NCBI RefSeq assembly: GCF_000720635.1
Contig: NZ_JOCF01000095.1
Span: 1 to 22,585 of the forward strand
DNA from: Streptomyces sp. NRRL WC-3742
GTDB lineage: Bacteria; Actinomycetota; Actinomycetes; Streptomycetales; Streptomycetaceae
Length of the DNA stretch: 22,585 nt
Direction: 5' to 3'
The translations under genes were made by a program, and so were the position numbers. Positions 13,635-20,346 of the stretch are shown here, in pieces (position 1 is the stretch's first letter; each line of letters starts with the position of its first letter). The notes below the pieces were generated by a model. The model had not been told where the DNA came from. It made no database searches and saw nothing but the letters and a program-made list of their open reading frames with translations.

Positions 13635-14591
13635 ATGACAGCGAACTGGGACGGGCTGCACCGGGGCGGCCGGCAGGACGTCGGCGAGATCCGCGCCCGG
13701 CTGGCGGCGGGCGCCGACCCGGACCCGACCGGCGGGAGCTGGTCTCCTCTGCGCCAGGTGGCCGTGTACGGCACTCCGGAGGGCGTCGCTGAACTGGCCC
13801 GCCATGTCCCGGACTTGGGGGCAACCGACCAGGGCGGGACGACGGCGCTCTGGGAGGCCGTGACGGCGGACCGTCCCGACAACGCCCGGGCCCTGGTGGC
13901 GGCCGGTGCCGATCCCTGGAAGGCGGAGCTCGGCGGATGGTCCCCGGGGCGGCTCGCCCTCGCCGGGCCCGTTCCGGACCTGTTCCCGCTGCCCGACGGG
14001 CAGCCCGGCCTGTCGGCGGCCGAGCGGGCGGCCGTCGAGCGCGCCCGGCGGCTCACCGCCTCGCTCGGGAAGCTCCACGTCGAGGGCACGGGCCTGGCCT
14101 GCGTCGCGGGCATCGACGCCACGGAGGCGATCCGGCGCCTGGGGGCGGAGCCCGTGGAGGACGAGGAGTACATGGACGAGTTCCTGGAGCAGCCGTGGGC
14201 GTACCCGATGGGCGACGGGCTGCGCCTCGCCGGGGTCACGACCGTGCCCGGCGGGTGCGTGGTCACCCAGCCCTGGGGCTACGCGCCCTACACCGCCGGG
14301 GCCGCGGCCGCCCTCACCCCCGGCACCGTCGGGTACGCCCTCTACGCCAACCCCAAGAGCGGCAACCAGGGGATGATCCAGCGCGACGGGAAGGTGGAGA
14401 GCTGGGACCTCCACCCCGGCGGGGGCCCGTGGCCGGGCGACGGGCCCGAGGAGGTGCTCGCGGCCTACCTCTACCGTGGCCGGGCCGTCGCCTACGCCTG
14501 CGCCTTCGCGGGTCTGGAGCCCGAGGACGCCCGGGCCGTCACCGGGCCCGCCGACGTCTGGGTGCGCCTGCCGGAGGCGTACGGCCGCTGA
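13635..14591 (+). CDS. Ankyrin-repeat protein with DUF6461-like C-terminal domain
   Basis: A 318-residue soluble protein. Residues about 5-95 contain two to three ankyrin-like repeats (GEIRARLAAGADPDPTGGSW, then TALWEAVTADRPDNARALVA with AGADPW). After a linker, residues about 130-318 resemble the DUF6461 type: a CVAGIDATEAIRRLG helix, an aromatic-rich PWGYAPYTAG segment, and a late helix with AYLYRGRAVAYACAFAGLEP. The family function is unknown; ankyrin repeats usually mediate protein binding. No Shine-Dalgarno sequence precedes the ATG at 13635, so this mRNA may also be leaderless. It is divergent from the small gene at 13577. Confidence 0.78.
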   Translation: MTANWDGLHRGGRQDVGEIRARLAAGADPDPTGGSWSPLRQVAVYGTPEGVAELARHVPDLGATDQGGTTALWEAVTADRPDNARALVAAGADPWKAELGGWSPGRLALAGPVPDLFPLPDGQPGLSAAERAAVERARRLTASLGKLHVEGTGLACVAGIDATEAIRRLGAEPVEDEEYMDEFLEQPWAYPMGDGLRLAGVTTVPGGCVVTQPWGYAPYTAGAAAALTPGTVGYALYANPKSGNQGMIQRDGKVESWDLHPGGGPWPGDGPEEVLAAYLYRGRAVAYACAFAGLEPEDARAVTGPADVWVRLPEAYGR

Positions 14592-14962
14592 GCACGGCGG
14601 CCGAGTACGGCGCCGCTCACGGGCCGGTCGGGGCCTCCCAGATGAGGCGGGTGCCGCGCGCGGCGTCCATGTGCCCCTGCGGCTCGTCCAGGCGCAGCCG
14701 GGACGGGCTGAGGAGCCGTCCGACCAGCGGGATCGCCGGGTTCACGGTAGTGCCCGGGTGTCGCGGGGCGGTAGGCGCGGGTGGGGCGTACGGTGCGGGC
14801 GTACGGCGGCGGGCGGGCCTTTCGTCCCGTCCTGCCCGGGTCCTGCGGCTCTGGTGCCCGGCCGCGCGTGGGCGCGAGGGTGGGGGCGGACGAATGGACG
14901 GGCCGTCAGGCCGTACGGCCGCCGGGGAGCCCGGGTCGGTGACCGAGACAGTGGAGGAAGTC
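14592..14962. other. Gap between ankyrin and universal stress protein genes
   Basis: Apart from the weak minus-strand ORF at 14617-14745 I see no gene here. The stretch 14746-14893 is G-rich with TACGG repeats and presumably holds the promoter of the stress-protein gene. An in-frame ATG at 14894 would extend that protein by 23 residues but lacks a ribosome binding site. Confidence 0.45.
14617..14745 (-). CDS. Possible small ORF (42 residues), weakly supported
   Basis: A 43-codon frame with a GTG start and nearly every third base G or C, in a stretch with no other gene. The product begins with NPAIPLVGRLLSPSRLRLDE and ends with IWEAPTGP. I do not recognise it. No Shine-Dalgarno sequence or clear promoter is visible, and it could be chance or the remnant of a longer gene. 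Confidence 0.3.
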   Translation of the reverse strand: MNPAIPLVGRLLSPSRLRLDEPQGHMDAARGTRLIWEAPTGP

Positions 14963-15850
14963 ATGACGCGCATCGTTGCGGCCGGAGTGGACGGATCGCC
15001 GGCGAGCACCACGGCCGCGCACTGGGCGGCCGGGGAGGCGCTGCGGCGCGGGGCCGTGCTGCGGCTGCTGCACGCCTGGCCGTGGCTGACGGACGGCGTG
15101 TCGTCCTTCGCCGAGCCGGGCGACCTGCCGGCCGCCGCGCTGCAGACCCTGGAGGCGGCCGCCGCGGAGGTCCGCGAGCGGCACCCCGGACTGGAGGTGC
15201 GCACCGACGCCGTCCTGGACGCCCCGGTGGACGGGCTGGTCGCGGCCGTGCCCGTGGGCGAGGCGGAGCTGCTGGTGCTCGGCTCGCGCGGGCTGGGCGG
15301 GTTCAGCGGGCTGCTGCTGGGCTCGGTGAGCATGGCGGTGGCCGGGCGCAGCGCCGTGCCGGTGGTCGTGGTGCGGGAGCCGTACGAGGGCGGCGCGGGC
15401 GAGGGCGGCACTGTCGAGGGCGGCGCGGGCGAGGTCGTCGTCGGGGTGGACGCGCACAGTCCGGAGGAGGAGGTGCTCGCCTTCGCGTTCCGGGAGGCGG
15501 CGCTGCGCGGGGCCCGGGTGCGGGCCGTGCACGGCTGGGACCTGCCGCCGATGTTCGGCTACGCGGGCGGTGCGGTGCCGGCGACGGAGGTCGAGCAGTT
15601 GGAGGCCCTGGAGGCGAAGCTGCTGTCGCTCGCCGTGGCGGTGCAGCGGGAGCAGCACCCCGAGGTGGAGGTGGTGGAGGACGTGCGGCTCGGCGCGGCG
15701 CGCGGGCTGGTGGAGGCGTCGGCGGGTGCGGCGCTGGTGGTCGTCGGCCGGCGGCGGCGCCCGATCGAGTTCGGGCCGCGGCTGGGGCGGGTCGCGCACG
15801 CGGCGCTGCACCACGCGGAGGCTCCGGTGGCGGTCGTGCCTCAGGGGTGA
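14963..15850 (+). CDS. Universal stress protein, two USP domains
   Basis: A 295-residue protein with tandem USP domains (about 1-140 and 157-295), a common arrangement in actinobacteria, where these proteins respond to hypoxia, starvation or other stress. The first domain has the full ATP-binding motif G-x2-G-x9-G-S (Gly107, Gly110, Gly120, Ser121). The second has the variant common in streptomycetes, GRRRRPIEFGPRLGRVAH, and lacks the full motif, so only the first is expected to bind ATP. The linker contains a duplicated Gly/Glu-rich unit. The ATG at 14963 has GGAGGAAG about 4 nt upstream. It converges on the WYL gene, with a hairpin between them. Confidence 0.88.
   Translation: MTRIVAAGVDGSPASTTAAHWAAGEALRRGAVLRLLHAWPWLTDGVSSFAEPGDLPAAALQTLEAAAAEVRERHPGLEVRTDAVLDAPVDGLVAAVPVGEAELLVLGSRGLGGFSGLLLGSVSMAVAGRSAVPVVVVREPYEGGAGEGGTVEGGAGEVVVGVDAHSPEEEVLAFAFREAALRGARVRAVHGWDLPPMFGYAGGAVPATEVEQLEALEAKLLSLAVAVQREQHPEVEVVEDVRLGAARGLVEASAGAALVVVGRRRRPIEFGPRLGRVAHAALHHAEAPVAVVPQG
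15385..15434 (+). repeat. Duplicated 20-bp unit in the USP linker
   Basis: The 20 bases at 15385-15404 are repeated exactly at 15415-15434 (30-bp period), giving two copies of an E-G-G-A-G-E segment in the interdomain linker of the universal stress protein. Confidence 0.8.
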
Positions 15851-15880
15851 GTTGTTCAGGTAGGGCGGGGTCCGGGGCCG

Positions 15881-15910
15881 GGGGTTCGGCGGGGTTCGGC
15901 GGGGTTCGGC
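15881..15910. repeat. Three tandem 10-bp repeats
   Basis: GGGGTTCGGC occurs three times in a row in the short gap between two convergent genes. It directly precedes and partly overlaps the hairpin at 15907-15937. Confidence 0.85.
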
Positions 15911-15937
15911 GGCGGGGTCGTGGGGGCTCCGCCGCCG
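15907..15937. terminator. Hairpin between convergent USP and WYL genes
   Basis: A 9-bp GC stem (15907-15915 with 15929-15937) and 13-nt loop lie between the two stop codons (15850 and 15940). It could terminate transcription from either side. No T-tract is present. Confidence 0.45.
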
Positions 15938-15939
15938 TC

Positions 15940-16872
15940 CTACGTGGTGTAGCGGGCCGCCAGGGTGCGGACGGTGGCGGCGATGCGCTCCCGCAGTTCG
16001 GCCGGTTCCAGCACCTCGGCCTCCGCGCCGAGGCGCAGGAACTCGCCGTGCGCGTGGTCGATCGACTCGATGGGCACCCGGGCCGTCGTCCATCCGTCGG
16101 TGCCCGTCGGGGTGACTCCGAGGCGGCGGGCGCCCTCCGGGCCGAGGCGGACGAGCGCCTCCCCGGTGTGCAGCCGGGCCTGGAAGTCGGCGAGGTAGCC
16201 GGTCCAGTACGCGGCCAGGTCGAAGGCGTCCGGCAGGTCGAACTCCTCCTCCAGCAGCCGGACTTCGCCGATCTGGTCGACCCGGTACGTACGGTTGCCG
16301 GACGGCCCGGCGGCGACGAGGTACCAGCGGCCGGCCTTGAGGACCAGACCGTACGGCTCCACCCGGCGCTCGATCTCCTCGGGGGCCCGCCAGCGGCGGT
16401 AGCGCAGGACGAGGGCGCGCCGCGTCCAGACGGCGGTGGCGACGGCGGCCAGGTGGGGGGTGGCGTCGGCGTCGCCGTACCAGCCGGGGGCGTCGAGCAG
16501 GAAGCGTTCCTGGATGCGTCCGGCGTGCTCGCGCAACTGCGGGGGGAGGGCGGCGCGCAGCTTGAGCTGGGCGGTGGCGAGGGCCTCGCCGAGGCCGAGC
16601 TGGTCGGCCGCGCCGGGGAGCGCGGCGAGGAAGGCGGCCTGCGCCTCGTCGGCGGTGAGCCCGGTCAGGCGGGTGCGGTAGCCGTCGACGAGCCGGTAGC
16701 CGCCCGCGTGACCGGCCTCGCCGTACAGCGGGATGCCGGCGGCGGCCAGGGCCTCGACGTCCCGGTAGACGGTGCGGACGGAGACCTCCAGCTCCTCGGC
16801 GAGCTGCCGGGCCGTCATCCGGCCCCGGTTCTGGAGGAGCAGGAGCAGGGAGACCAGCCGACTCGCGCGCAT
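15940..16872 (-). CDS. WYL-domain (YafY-type) transcriptional regulator
   Basis: A 310-residue regulator. Residues 1-60 form an HTH_11 winged helix (SRLVSLLLLLQNRGRMTARQ, then VSVRTVYRDVEAL). A helical linker follows, then a WYL domain around residues 130-240 with GRWYLVAAG and an RTYRVDQIGEV strand, and a C-terminal WCX-like extension. WYL proteins bind small ligands or nucleic acid, and the YafY type usually represses a divergent neighbour. The ATG at 16872 has no Shine-Dalgarno sequence; GATACT ends 7 nt upstream, suggesting a leaderless mRNA. A frame 11 residues longer starts at 16905 but would run through the promoter and the edge of the operator. The divergent DUF1579-like/NIPSNAP pair is the likely target. 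Confidence 0.88.
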   Translation of the reverse strand: MRASRLVSLLLLLQNRGRMTARQLAEELEVSVRTVYRDVEALAAAGIPLYGEAGHAGGYRLVDGYRTRLTGLTADEAQAAFLAALPGAADQLGLGEALATAQLKLRAALPPQLREHAGRIQERFLLDAPGWYGDADATPHLAAVATAVWTRRALVLRYRRWRAPEEIERRVEPYGLVLKAGRWYLVAAGPSGNRTYRVDQIGEVRLLEEEFDLPDAFDLAAYWTGYLADFQARLHTGEALVRLGPEGARRLGVTPTGTDGWTTARVPIESIDHAHGEFLRLGAEAEVLEPAELRERIAATVRTLAARYTT

Positions 16873-16879
16873 ACCGCCC

Positions 16880-16885
16880 AGTATC
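16880..16885 (-). promoter_or_regulatory. Predicted -10 of the WYL regulator gene
   Basis: GATACT on the minus strand, 7 nt before the ATG at 16872. The region where the -35 would fall is covered by the palindrome at 16899-16927. Confidence 0.5.
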
Positions 16886-16898
16886 CACGTGATCCACG

Positions 16899-16927
16899 AC
16901 TCCACTGACAGGAGATGTCAGTGGAGT
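16899..16927. promoter_or_regulatory. 29-bp operator between the WYL regulator and its divergent target
   Basis: Perfect inverted repeat with 12-bp arms ACTCCACTGACA (16899-16910) and TGTCAGTGGAGT (16916-16927) around GGAGA. It covers the -35 regions of both predicted promoters, so one bound repressor would block both genes. Confidence 0.8.
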
Positions 16928-16932
16928 GGCCC

Positions 16933-16938
16933 TAGCCT
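16933..16938 (+). promoter_or_regulatory. Predicted -10 of the DUF1579-like gene (leaderless)
   Basis: TAGCCT lies 7 nt before the ATG at 16946, with no Shine-Dalgarno sequence. The operator ends 5 nt upstream of it. Confidence 0.5.
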
Positions 16939-16945
16939 GCGGCGC

Positions 16946-17449
16946 ATGAACGACTTCGACCTCCCGCAGGACCTCGACCTCCCGCACGACTTCGACTTCC
17001 TGCACGGCTCCTGGGACGTGGCCAACCGCCGTCTCACCACCCCGCTCGGAACGGGCCCGGGCACCTGGGTGGAGTTCCCCGGGCACGCGGTGGTGCGGCC
17101 GCTGTTCGGCGGTGCGGGCAACATCGACGAGATCACCTTCCCCACCCTCGGCCGCCAGGGCGCGACCCTGCGGCTGTTCGACCGCGCCGCGCGGCAGTGG
17201 TCGATCCACTGGTCCGACAGCCGCACGGGACGGCTCGACCCCCCGGTGGTCGGCGGCTTCACGGGCGAGCGCGGCGACTTCCACGGCGAGGACACCTACG
17301 AGGGCCGCCCGATCGGGGTGCACTTCACCTGGCTGCGCCTCGGCCCGGACGCCGCCCGCTGGGAGCAGGAGTTCTCCGGCGACGGCGGCCGCACCTGGGA
17401 GCTCAACTGGACGATGGACCTCACCCGCACCGGGCCGGCCGGCGCATGA
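16946..17449 (+). CDS. DUF1579-like hypothetical protein
   Basis: A 167-residue soluble protein beginning with an Asp/Leu-rich repeat (DFDLPQDLDLPHDFDF) and then the pattern DFDFLHGSWDVANRRL, which is typical of DUF1579-like or calycin-type small beta-barrels. Later strands include WSIHWSDSRTGRLDPPVVGG and the C-terminal WEQEFSGDGGRTWELNWTMD. Proteins of this type bind hydrophobic ligands or are of unknown function. The ATG at 16946 appears leaderless. Its stop overlaps the start of the NIPSNAP gene (ATGA), so the two products are made together and may act on the same compound. Control by the divergent WYL regulator is inferred from the operator. Confidence 0.75.
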   Translation: MNDFDLPQDLDLPHDFDFLHGSWDVANRRLTTPLGTGPGTWVEFPGHAVVRPLFGGAGNIDEITFPTLGRQGATLRLFDRAARQWSIHWSDSRTGRLDPPVVGGFTGERGDFHGEDTYEGRPIGVHFTWLRLGPDAARWEQEFSGDGGRTWELNWTMDLTRTGPAGA

Positions 17450-18018
17450 GCGGGAGCATCGTCGAACTGCGGCAGTACACCCTGCACCCCGGCGCCCGGG
17501 AGACGCTGATCGCCCTGTTCGAGCGGGAGTTCGTGACGGGCCAGGAGGCGGTCGGCATCACCCTCGGCGGCCGGTTCCGCGACCTCGACGACCCGGACCG
17601 CTTCGTCTGGCTGCGCTCCTTCCCCGACATGGCGGCCCGGCGGCGGGCGCTGGAGGCGTTCTACACCGGGCCGATCTGGCGGGCGCACCGGGAGGTCGCC
17701 AACGCCACCATGGTCGACAGTGACGACGTCCTGTTGCTGCGCGGCCCCGGCTTCCTGCCCGAGCCGGGCGCCCGCGAGGTGGTCGCGACGGTCTGCCACC
17801 CCTCGGACGCGGACGCCTTCGAGGCGTACGCCGCCCGGCAGTTGGGCCCGGGGCATGCGCTGCACCGTGCCGAGCACGCCGAGAACGACTTCCCGGCGCT
17901 GCCCGTCCGCACCGGGGAGGACGTGCGGGTCTGGTTCGGCCCGACGGCGGAGGCGCCGCCGCCCGGCCGGTTCCGGCGGCTACGGCTGGAGCCGGTGACG
18001 GTGGCCGTTCTCCAGTGA
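17446..18018 (+). CDS. NIPSNAP family protein
   Basis: A 190-residue protein with an N-terminal NIPSNAP domain (ferredoxin-like alpha/beta fold): IVELRQYTLHPGARETLIAL, then FRDLDDPDRFVWLRSFPDMA and a helix with RRRALEAFYTGPIW. The second half (about 100-190) looks like a divergent second repeat of the same fold (EVVATVCHPSDADAFEAYAA). Bacterial NIPSNAP proteins are poorly understood and resemble small monooxygenase-like or dabb-type domains. The ATG overlaps the upstream stop by 4 nt. Its stop is 8 nt from the end of the convergent LysR gene, leaving almost no room for a terminator. Confidence 0.85.
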   Translation: MSGSIVELRQYTLHPGARETLIALFEREFVTGQEAVGITLGGRFRDLDDPDRFVWLRSFPDMAARRRALEAFYTGPIWRAHREVANATMVDSDDVLLLRGPGFLPEPGAREVVATVCHPSDADAFEAYAARQLGPGHALHRAEHAENDFPALPVRTGEDVRVWFGPTAEAPPPGRFRRLRLEPVTVAVLQ

Positions 18019-18025
18019 CGCGTCC

Positions 18026-18931
18026 CTACCTCGGGCCGCTCACTTCGGCCCGCAGGAACTCCGTGAACGCCGCCACCGCCGGGGGCATCCGCTGCCCGCG
18101 CCGCACCGCCGTGAACACGTGCCGCACGGGGGTGTCGTCCGGGTGCAGGGGCAGGAGGACGATGTCCGGGCGGGCGGCGGGGACGGCCAGGGACGGGATC
18201 AGGGTCGGGCCCAGGCCGGCGGCGACCAGGCCGAGTTTGGCGGTCCAGTTGGCGACGGCGTACTCGATCCTCGGCCGGAACCCGGCGCGCACGCAGGCCG
18301 CGAGGAGGGTGGTCTCGGGGTTGCGGCGGGCCGCGATCCAGGACTCGTCGGCGAGTTCGGCCAGCCTCAGGCGCCGCCGCCTCGCCAGGCGGTGCCCGCG
18401 CGGCAGGGCGACCATCACCGGGTCCTCGGTGAGCAGCCTGAGCTCGAACTGACCGCTGTCGTACGGCTCTTCGGCGGCCTCGGGGAAGGTGGCGAGAAGG
18501 GCGAGGTCGATGGCGCCCTCGCCGAGGAGTTCCAGCAGGGGCGTCGAGAGCCCCTCGGTCAGGCTGATCGCCACCTGCGGGTGGGCGGAGCGGAAGGCCG
18601 CGAGGGCGCTGGGGACGAGGGCCACGTTGGCGCTGTCGAAGGCGCCGACCCGCAGCCGTCCGGCGCTGAGGTCGGTGAGGGCGGCGAGGTCGCGCCGGGT
18701 GGTGTCCAGGCGCTCCAGCATGGCCTCGGCGTGGGGGAGGAGGGCGCGTCCGTGGTCGGTCAGCCGCACTCCGCGGGCCATCCGGTCGAAGAGCGGGGTG
18801 CCCAACTCGGCTTCCAGGGTGGCGATCTGGCGGGAGATCGCGGACTGGGTGTACCCCAGCCGCTCCCCGGCGGCGGTGAAGGAGCCCGTGTGGGCGACGG
18901 TGCGGAAGACGTCCAGCCAAGCCATGTCCAT
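18026..18931 (-). CDS. LysR family transcriptional regulator
   Basis: A 301-residue LysR regulator. Residues 1-60 form the winged helix-turn-helix (FRTVAHTGSFTAAGERLGYT, QSAISRQIATLEAELGTPLF). Residues about 90-300 are the periplasmic-binding-like effector domain (GRLRVGAFDSANVALVPSAL; PRGHRLARRRRLRL). The effector cannot be named. Two starts are possible: ATG at 18931, with -10-like TAACCA ending 6 nt upstream (leaderless), or ATG at 18925, with GGGATGG just before it. I prefer 18931. It is divergent from the oxidoreductase gene, its likely target, and a palindrome covers its own predicted -10. Confidence 0.88.
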   Translation of the reverse strand: MDMAWLDVFRTVAHTGSFTAAGERLGYTQSAISRQIATLEAELGTPLFDRMARGVRLTDHGRALLPHAEAMLERLDTTRRDLAALTDLSAGRLRVGAFDSANVALVPSALAAFRSAHPQVAISLTEGLSTPLLELLGEGAIDLALLATFPEAAEEPYDSGQFELRLLTEDPVMVALPRGHRLARRRRLRLAELADESWIAARRNPETTLLAACVRAGFRPRIEYAVANWTAKLGLVAAGLGPTLIPSLAVPAARPDIVLLPLHPDDTPVRHVFTAVRRGQRMPPAVAAFTEFLRAEVSGPR

Positions 18932-18934
18932 CCC

Positions 18935-18949
18935 GCATGGTTACCATGC
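18935..18949. promoter_or_regulatory. Probable LysR binding site
   Basis: Perfect palindrome with 7-bp arms GCATGGT and ACCATGC and one central T. It overlaps the predicted -10 (TAACCA, 18938-18943) of the LysR gene and lies 12 nt upstream of the -35 of the divergent gene, a typical position for LysR autorepression and target activation. Confidence 0.65.
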
Positions 18950-18960
18950 CGGACATTCGC

Positions 18961-18989
18961 TTGTCGCCTGGCTCGGCCCTGCCTAGCGT
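18961..18989 (+). promoter_or_regulatory. Predicted leaderless promoter of the oxidoreductase gene
   Basis: TTGTCG (18961-18966), 17-nt spacer and TAGCGT (18984-18989), then 7 nt to the ATG at 18997. No Shine-Dalgarno sequence is present. Confidence 0.55.
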
Positions 18990-18996
18990 GGTGGCC

Positions 18997-19779
18997 ATGG
19001 GAAAGAAGATCGCGTTTCTGGGGCTGGGCCGCATGGGCCTGCCGATGGCCCGTCGCCTCGCCGCCGCCGGGTACGAACTGACCGTCTGGAACCGCTCCGC
19101 GGGCAGGGCGGAGGGCCTCACCGAGGCCGGAAGCCCGGCCGAGGCCGTGCAGGGCGCGGACCTCGTCGTCACGATGCTGTCCGACCCGGCCGCCGTGGCC
19201 GAGGTCGCCGGGAGGTTCACCCCCTCCCTGGCGCCGGGTGCGCTGTGGGTGGACATGTCCTCCGTAGGCCCGGCGGCGGCCGCCGACCTGCGCGCCCAAC
19301 TGCCCGACGGTGTCGGCATGGTGGACGCGCCGGTGCTCGGCAGTGTCGGCCTGGCGGCGCGCGGTGAGCTGACCGTCTGCGTCGGCGGCGAGGACGCAGA
19401 CCTGGAGCGCGCGCAGCCCGTGCTGGAACACCTCGGCACGGTGCGGCGCTGCGGCGGCCCGGGCGCGGGGGCGGCGCTGAAGGTGGTGGTGATCAGCGGG
19501 ATTGTGGCCTCGGTCACGGTGGTCGCCGAAGTGCTGGACGTCGCCCAGGGGTTGGGCGTCCCGCAGGAGCTGGCCCTCGAGGTGCTGGCGAACGGCCCGC
19601 TCGCCGGGCCGGTCGCGCGGGCGCGCAACAAGGAGTCGGACTTCCCGGTGCGGCTGGCCGCCAAGGACCTGGGCCTGGCCGGCGGCGGGCCGGTGCTGAG
19701 GGCCGCCCGGCAGGTTCTGCTCGCGGACCCGGCGATCGCGGACCTGGACCTGGCGTCCGTGGTGACGGCGCTGCGGTAG
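18997..19779 (+). CDS. 3-hydroxyisobutyrate dehydrogenase-like NAD(P)-dependent oxidoreductase
   Basis: A 260-residue beta-hydroxyacid dehydrogenase family enzyme. The N-terminal Rossmann motif is clear (IAFLGLGRMGLPMARRLAAA), followed by LTVWNRS, where the Asn-Arg suggests NADP. The substrate-binding segment WVDMSSVGPAAAADL and the DAPVLGSVGLAARGELTVCV region are conserved. The catalytic Lys is present at Lys162 (GAGAALKVVVISG), but the usual K-x-x-N-N is changed because the Asn pair is replaced by hydrophobic residues. It is also about 30 residues shorter than typical members. The substrate is unknown; imine reductase-like activity is an alternative. The start at 18997 fits the leaderless promoter and puts the Rossmann motif at residue 5. 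Confidence 0.85.
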   Translation: MGKKIAFLGLGRMGLPMARRLAAAGYELTVWNRSAGRAEGLTEAGSPAEAVQGADLVVTMLSDPAAVAEVAGRFTPSLAPGALWVDMSSVGPAAAADLRAQLPDGVGMVDAPVLGSVGLAARGELTVCVGGEDADLERAQPVLEHLGTVRRCGGPGAGAALKVVVISGIVASVTVVAEVLDVAQGLGVPQELALEVLANGPLAGPVARARNKESDFPVRLAAKDLGLAGGGPVLRAARQVLLADPAIADLDLASVVTALR

Positions 19780-19809
19780 GCCCTGTCCGGGCCCAGCGGG
19801 GTGTGTGAT

Positions 19810-19852
19810 CGGGGCCCGGCGTCCACCACAGGGGAGTGGACGCCGGGCCCCG
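19810..19852. terminator. Bidirectional hairpin terminator between convergent genes
   Basis: A perfect 17-bp stem (19810-19826 with 19836-19852) and 9-nt loop lie between the oxidoreductase stop at 19779 and the leftward PCuAC-like stop at 19858. It can serve both directions. Confidence 0.75.
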
Positions 19853-19857
19853 GTTCG

Positions 19858-20346
19858 TCATCGTGGGCGGGCGCCCGGCGGAAGGACCTGGGCGGAGACC
19901 CGCAGCGAGGGGCTGTGGCGGAAGTGGAGGGTGAACTCCACCCACTGGCCCGCCGTCAGCGGCGGCGGGTCGGCGATCAGCACGTCCGCGTCCTCCGGGG
20001 TCAGGGCCAGCTCCCCGCCGGGCGGCACCGGCAGGGCGGGCACGGGCTCCCAGCGGCCGGCCGCGCCCTGGTGCAGGTGGCGCTTGAGGGTGGGGCGCCC
20101 GCCGAACTGCCAGTCCACGGAGGTGAGTTCGTCGGGTATTTCCCCGGGGTTGCGGAGCGTGAAGAACGCCGCCGTGGCGGGGGCCGCGCCGGCGGTGGGC
20201 AGCAGCACCCAGCCGGGGCCGGCGGCCTCCACCGGCCGGGCGCGGCCCGCGCCGCCGACGGCCGTCCAGCCGGTCAGCAGCGCCAGCGCGAGCACGGCGG
20301 CCCCGAGCGGCGGGGCGATCGCGGTGACGCGGTCGGGGAGCCTCAT
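19858..20346 (-). CDS. PCuAC-like extracytoplasmic protein without copper ligands
   Basis: A 162-residue protein with an N-terminal membrane or signal segment (about 8-30, APPLGAAVLALALLTGW) and a cupredoxin-like PCuAC domain. AAFFTLRNPGEIPDELTSVD, then VPPGGELALTPEDADVLIAD, then AGQWVEFTLHFRHSPSLRVS follow the family pattern. PCuAC proteins hold Cu+ through a conserved His/Met set. Here His90 and His92 remain (KRHLHQ), but the Met positions and the later His are replaced, and no Met or Cys follows the start residue. Copper binding is therefore doubtful or uses other residues. The ATG overlaps the CopA stop by 4 nt, so the two are translationally coupled. Confidence 0.8.
   Translation of the reverse strand: MRLPDRVTAIAPPLGAAVLALALLTGWTAVGGAGRARPVEAAGPGWVLLPTAGAAPATAAFFTLRNPGEIPDELTSVDWQFGGRPTLKRHLHQGAAGRWEPVPALPVPPGGELALTPEDADVLIADPPPLTAGQWVEFTLHFRHSPSLRVSAQVLPPGARPR

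Noticed and set aside
14476..17323. Long frames of more than 800 codons on both strands
   Set aside because: They cross the stress-protein and WYL genes in other frames and consist of Arg/Gly/Pro/Ala runs without domains.
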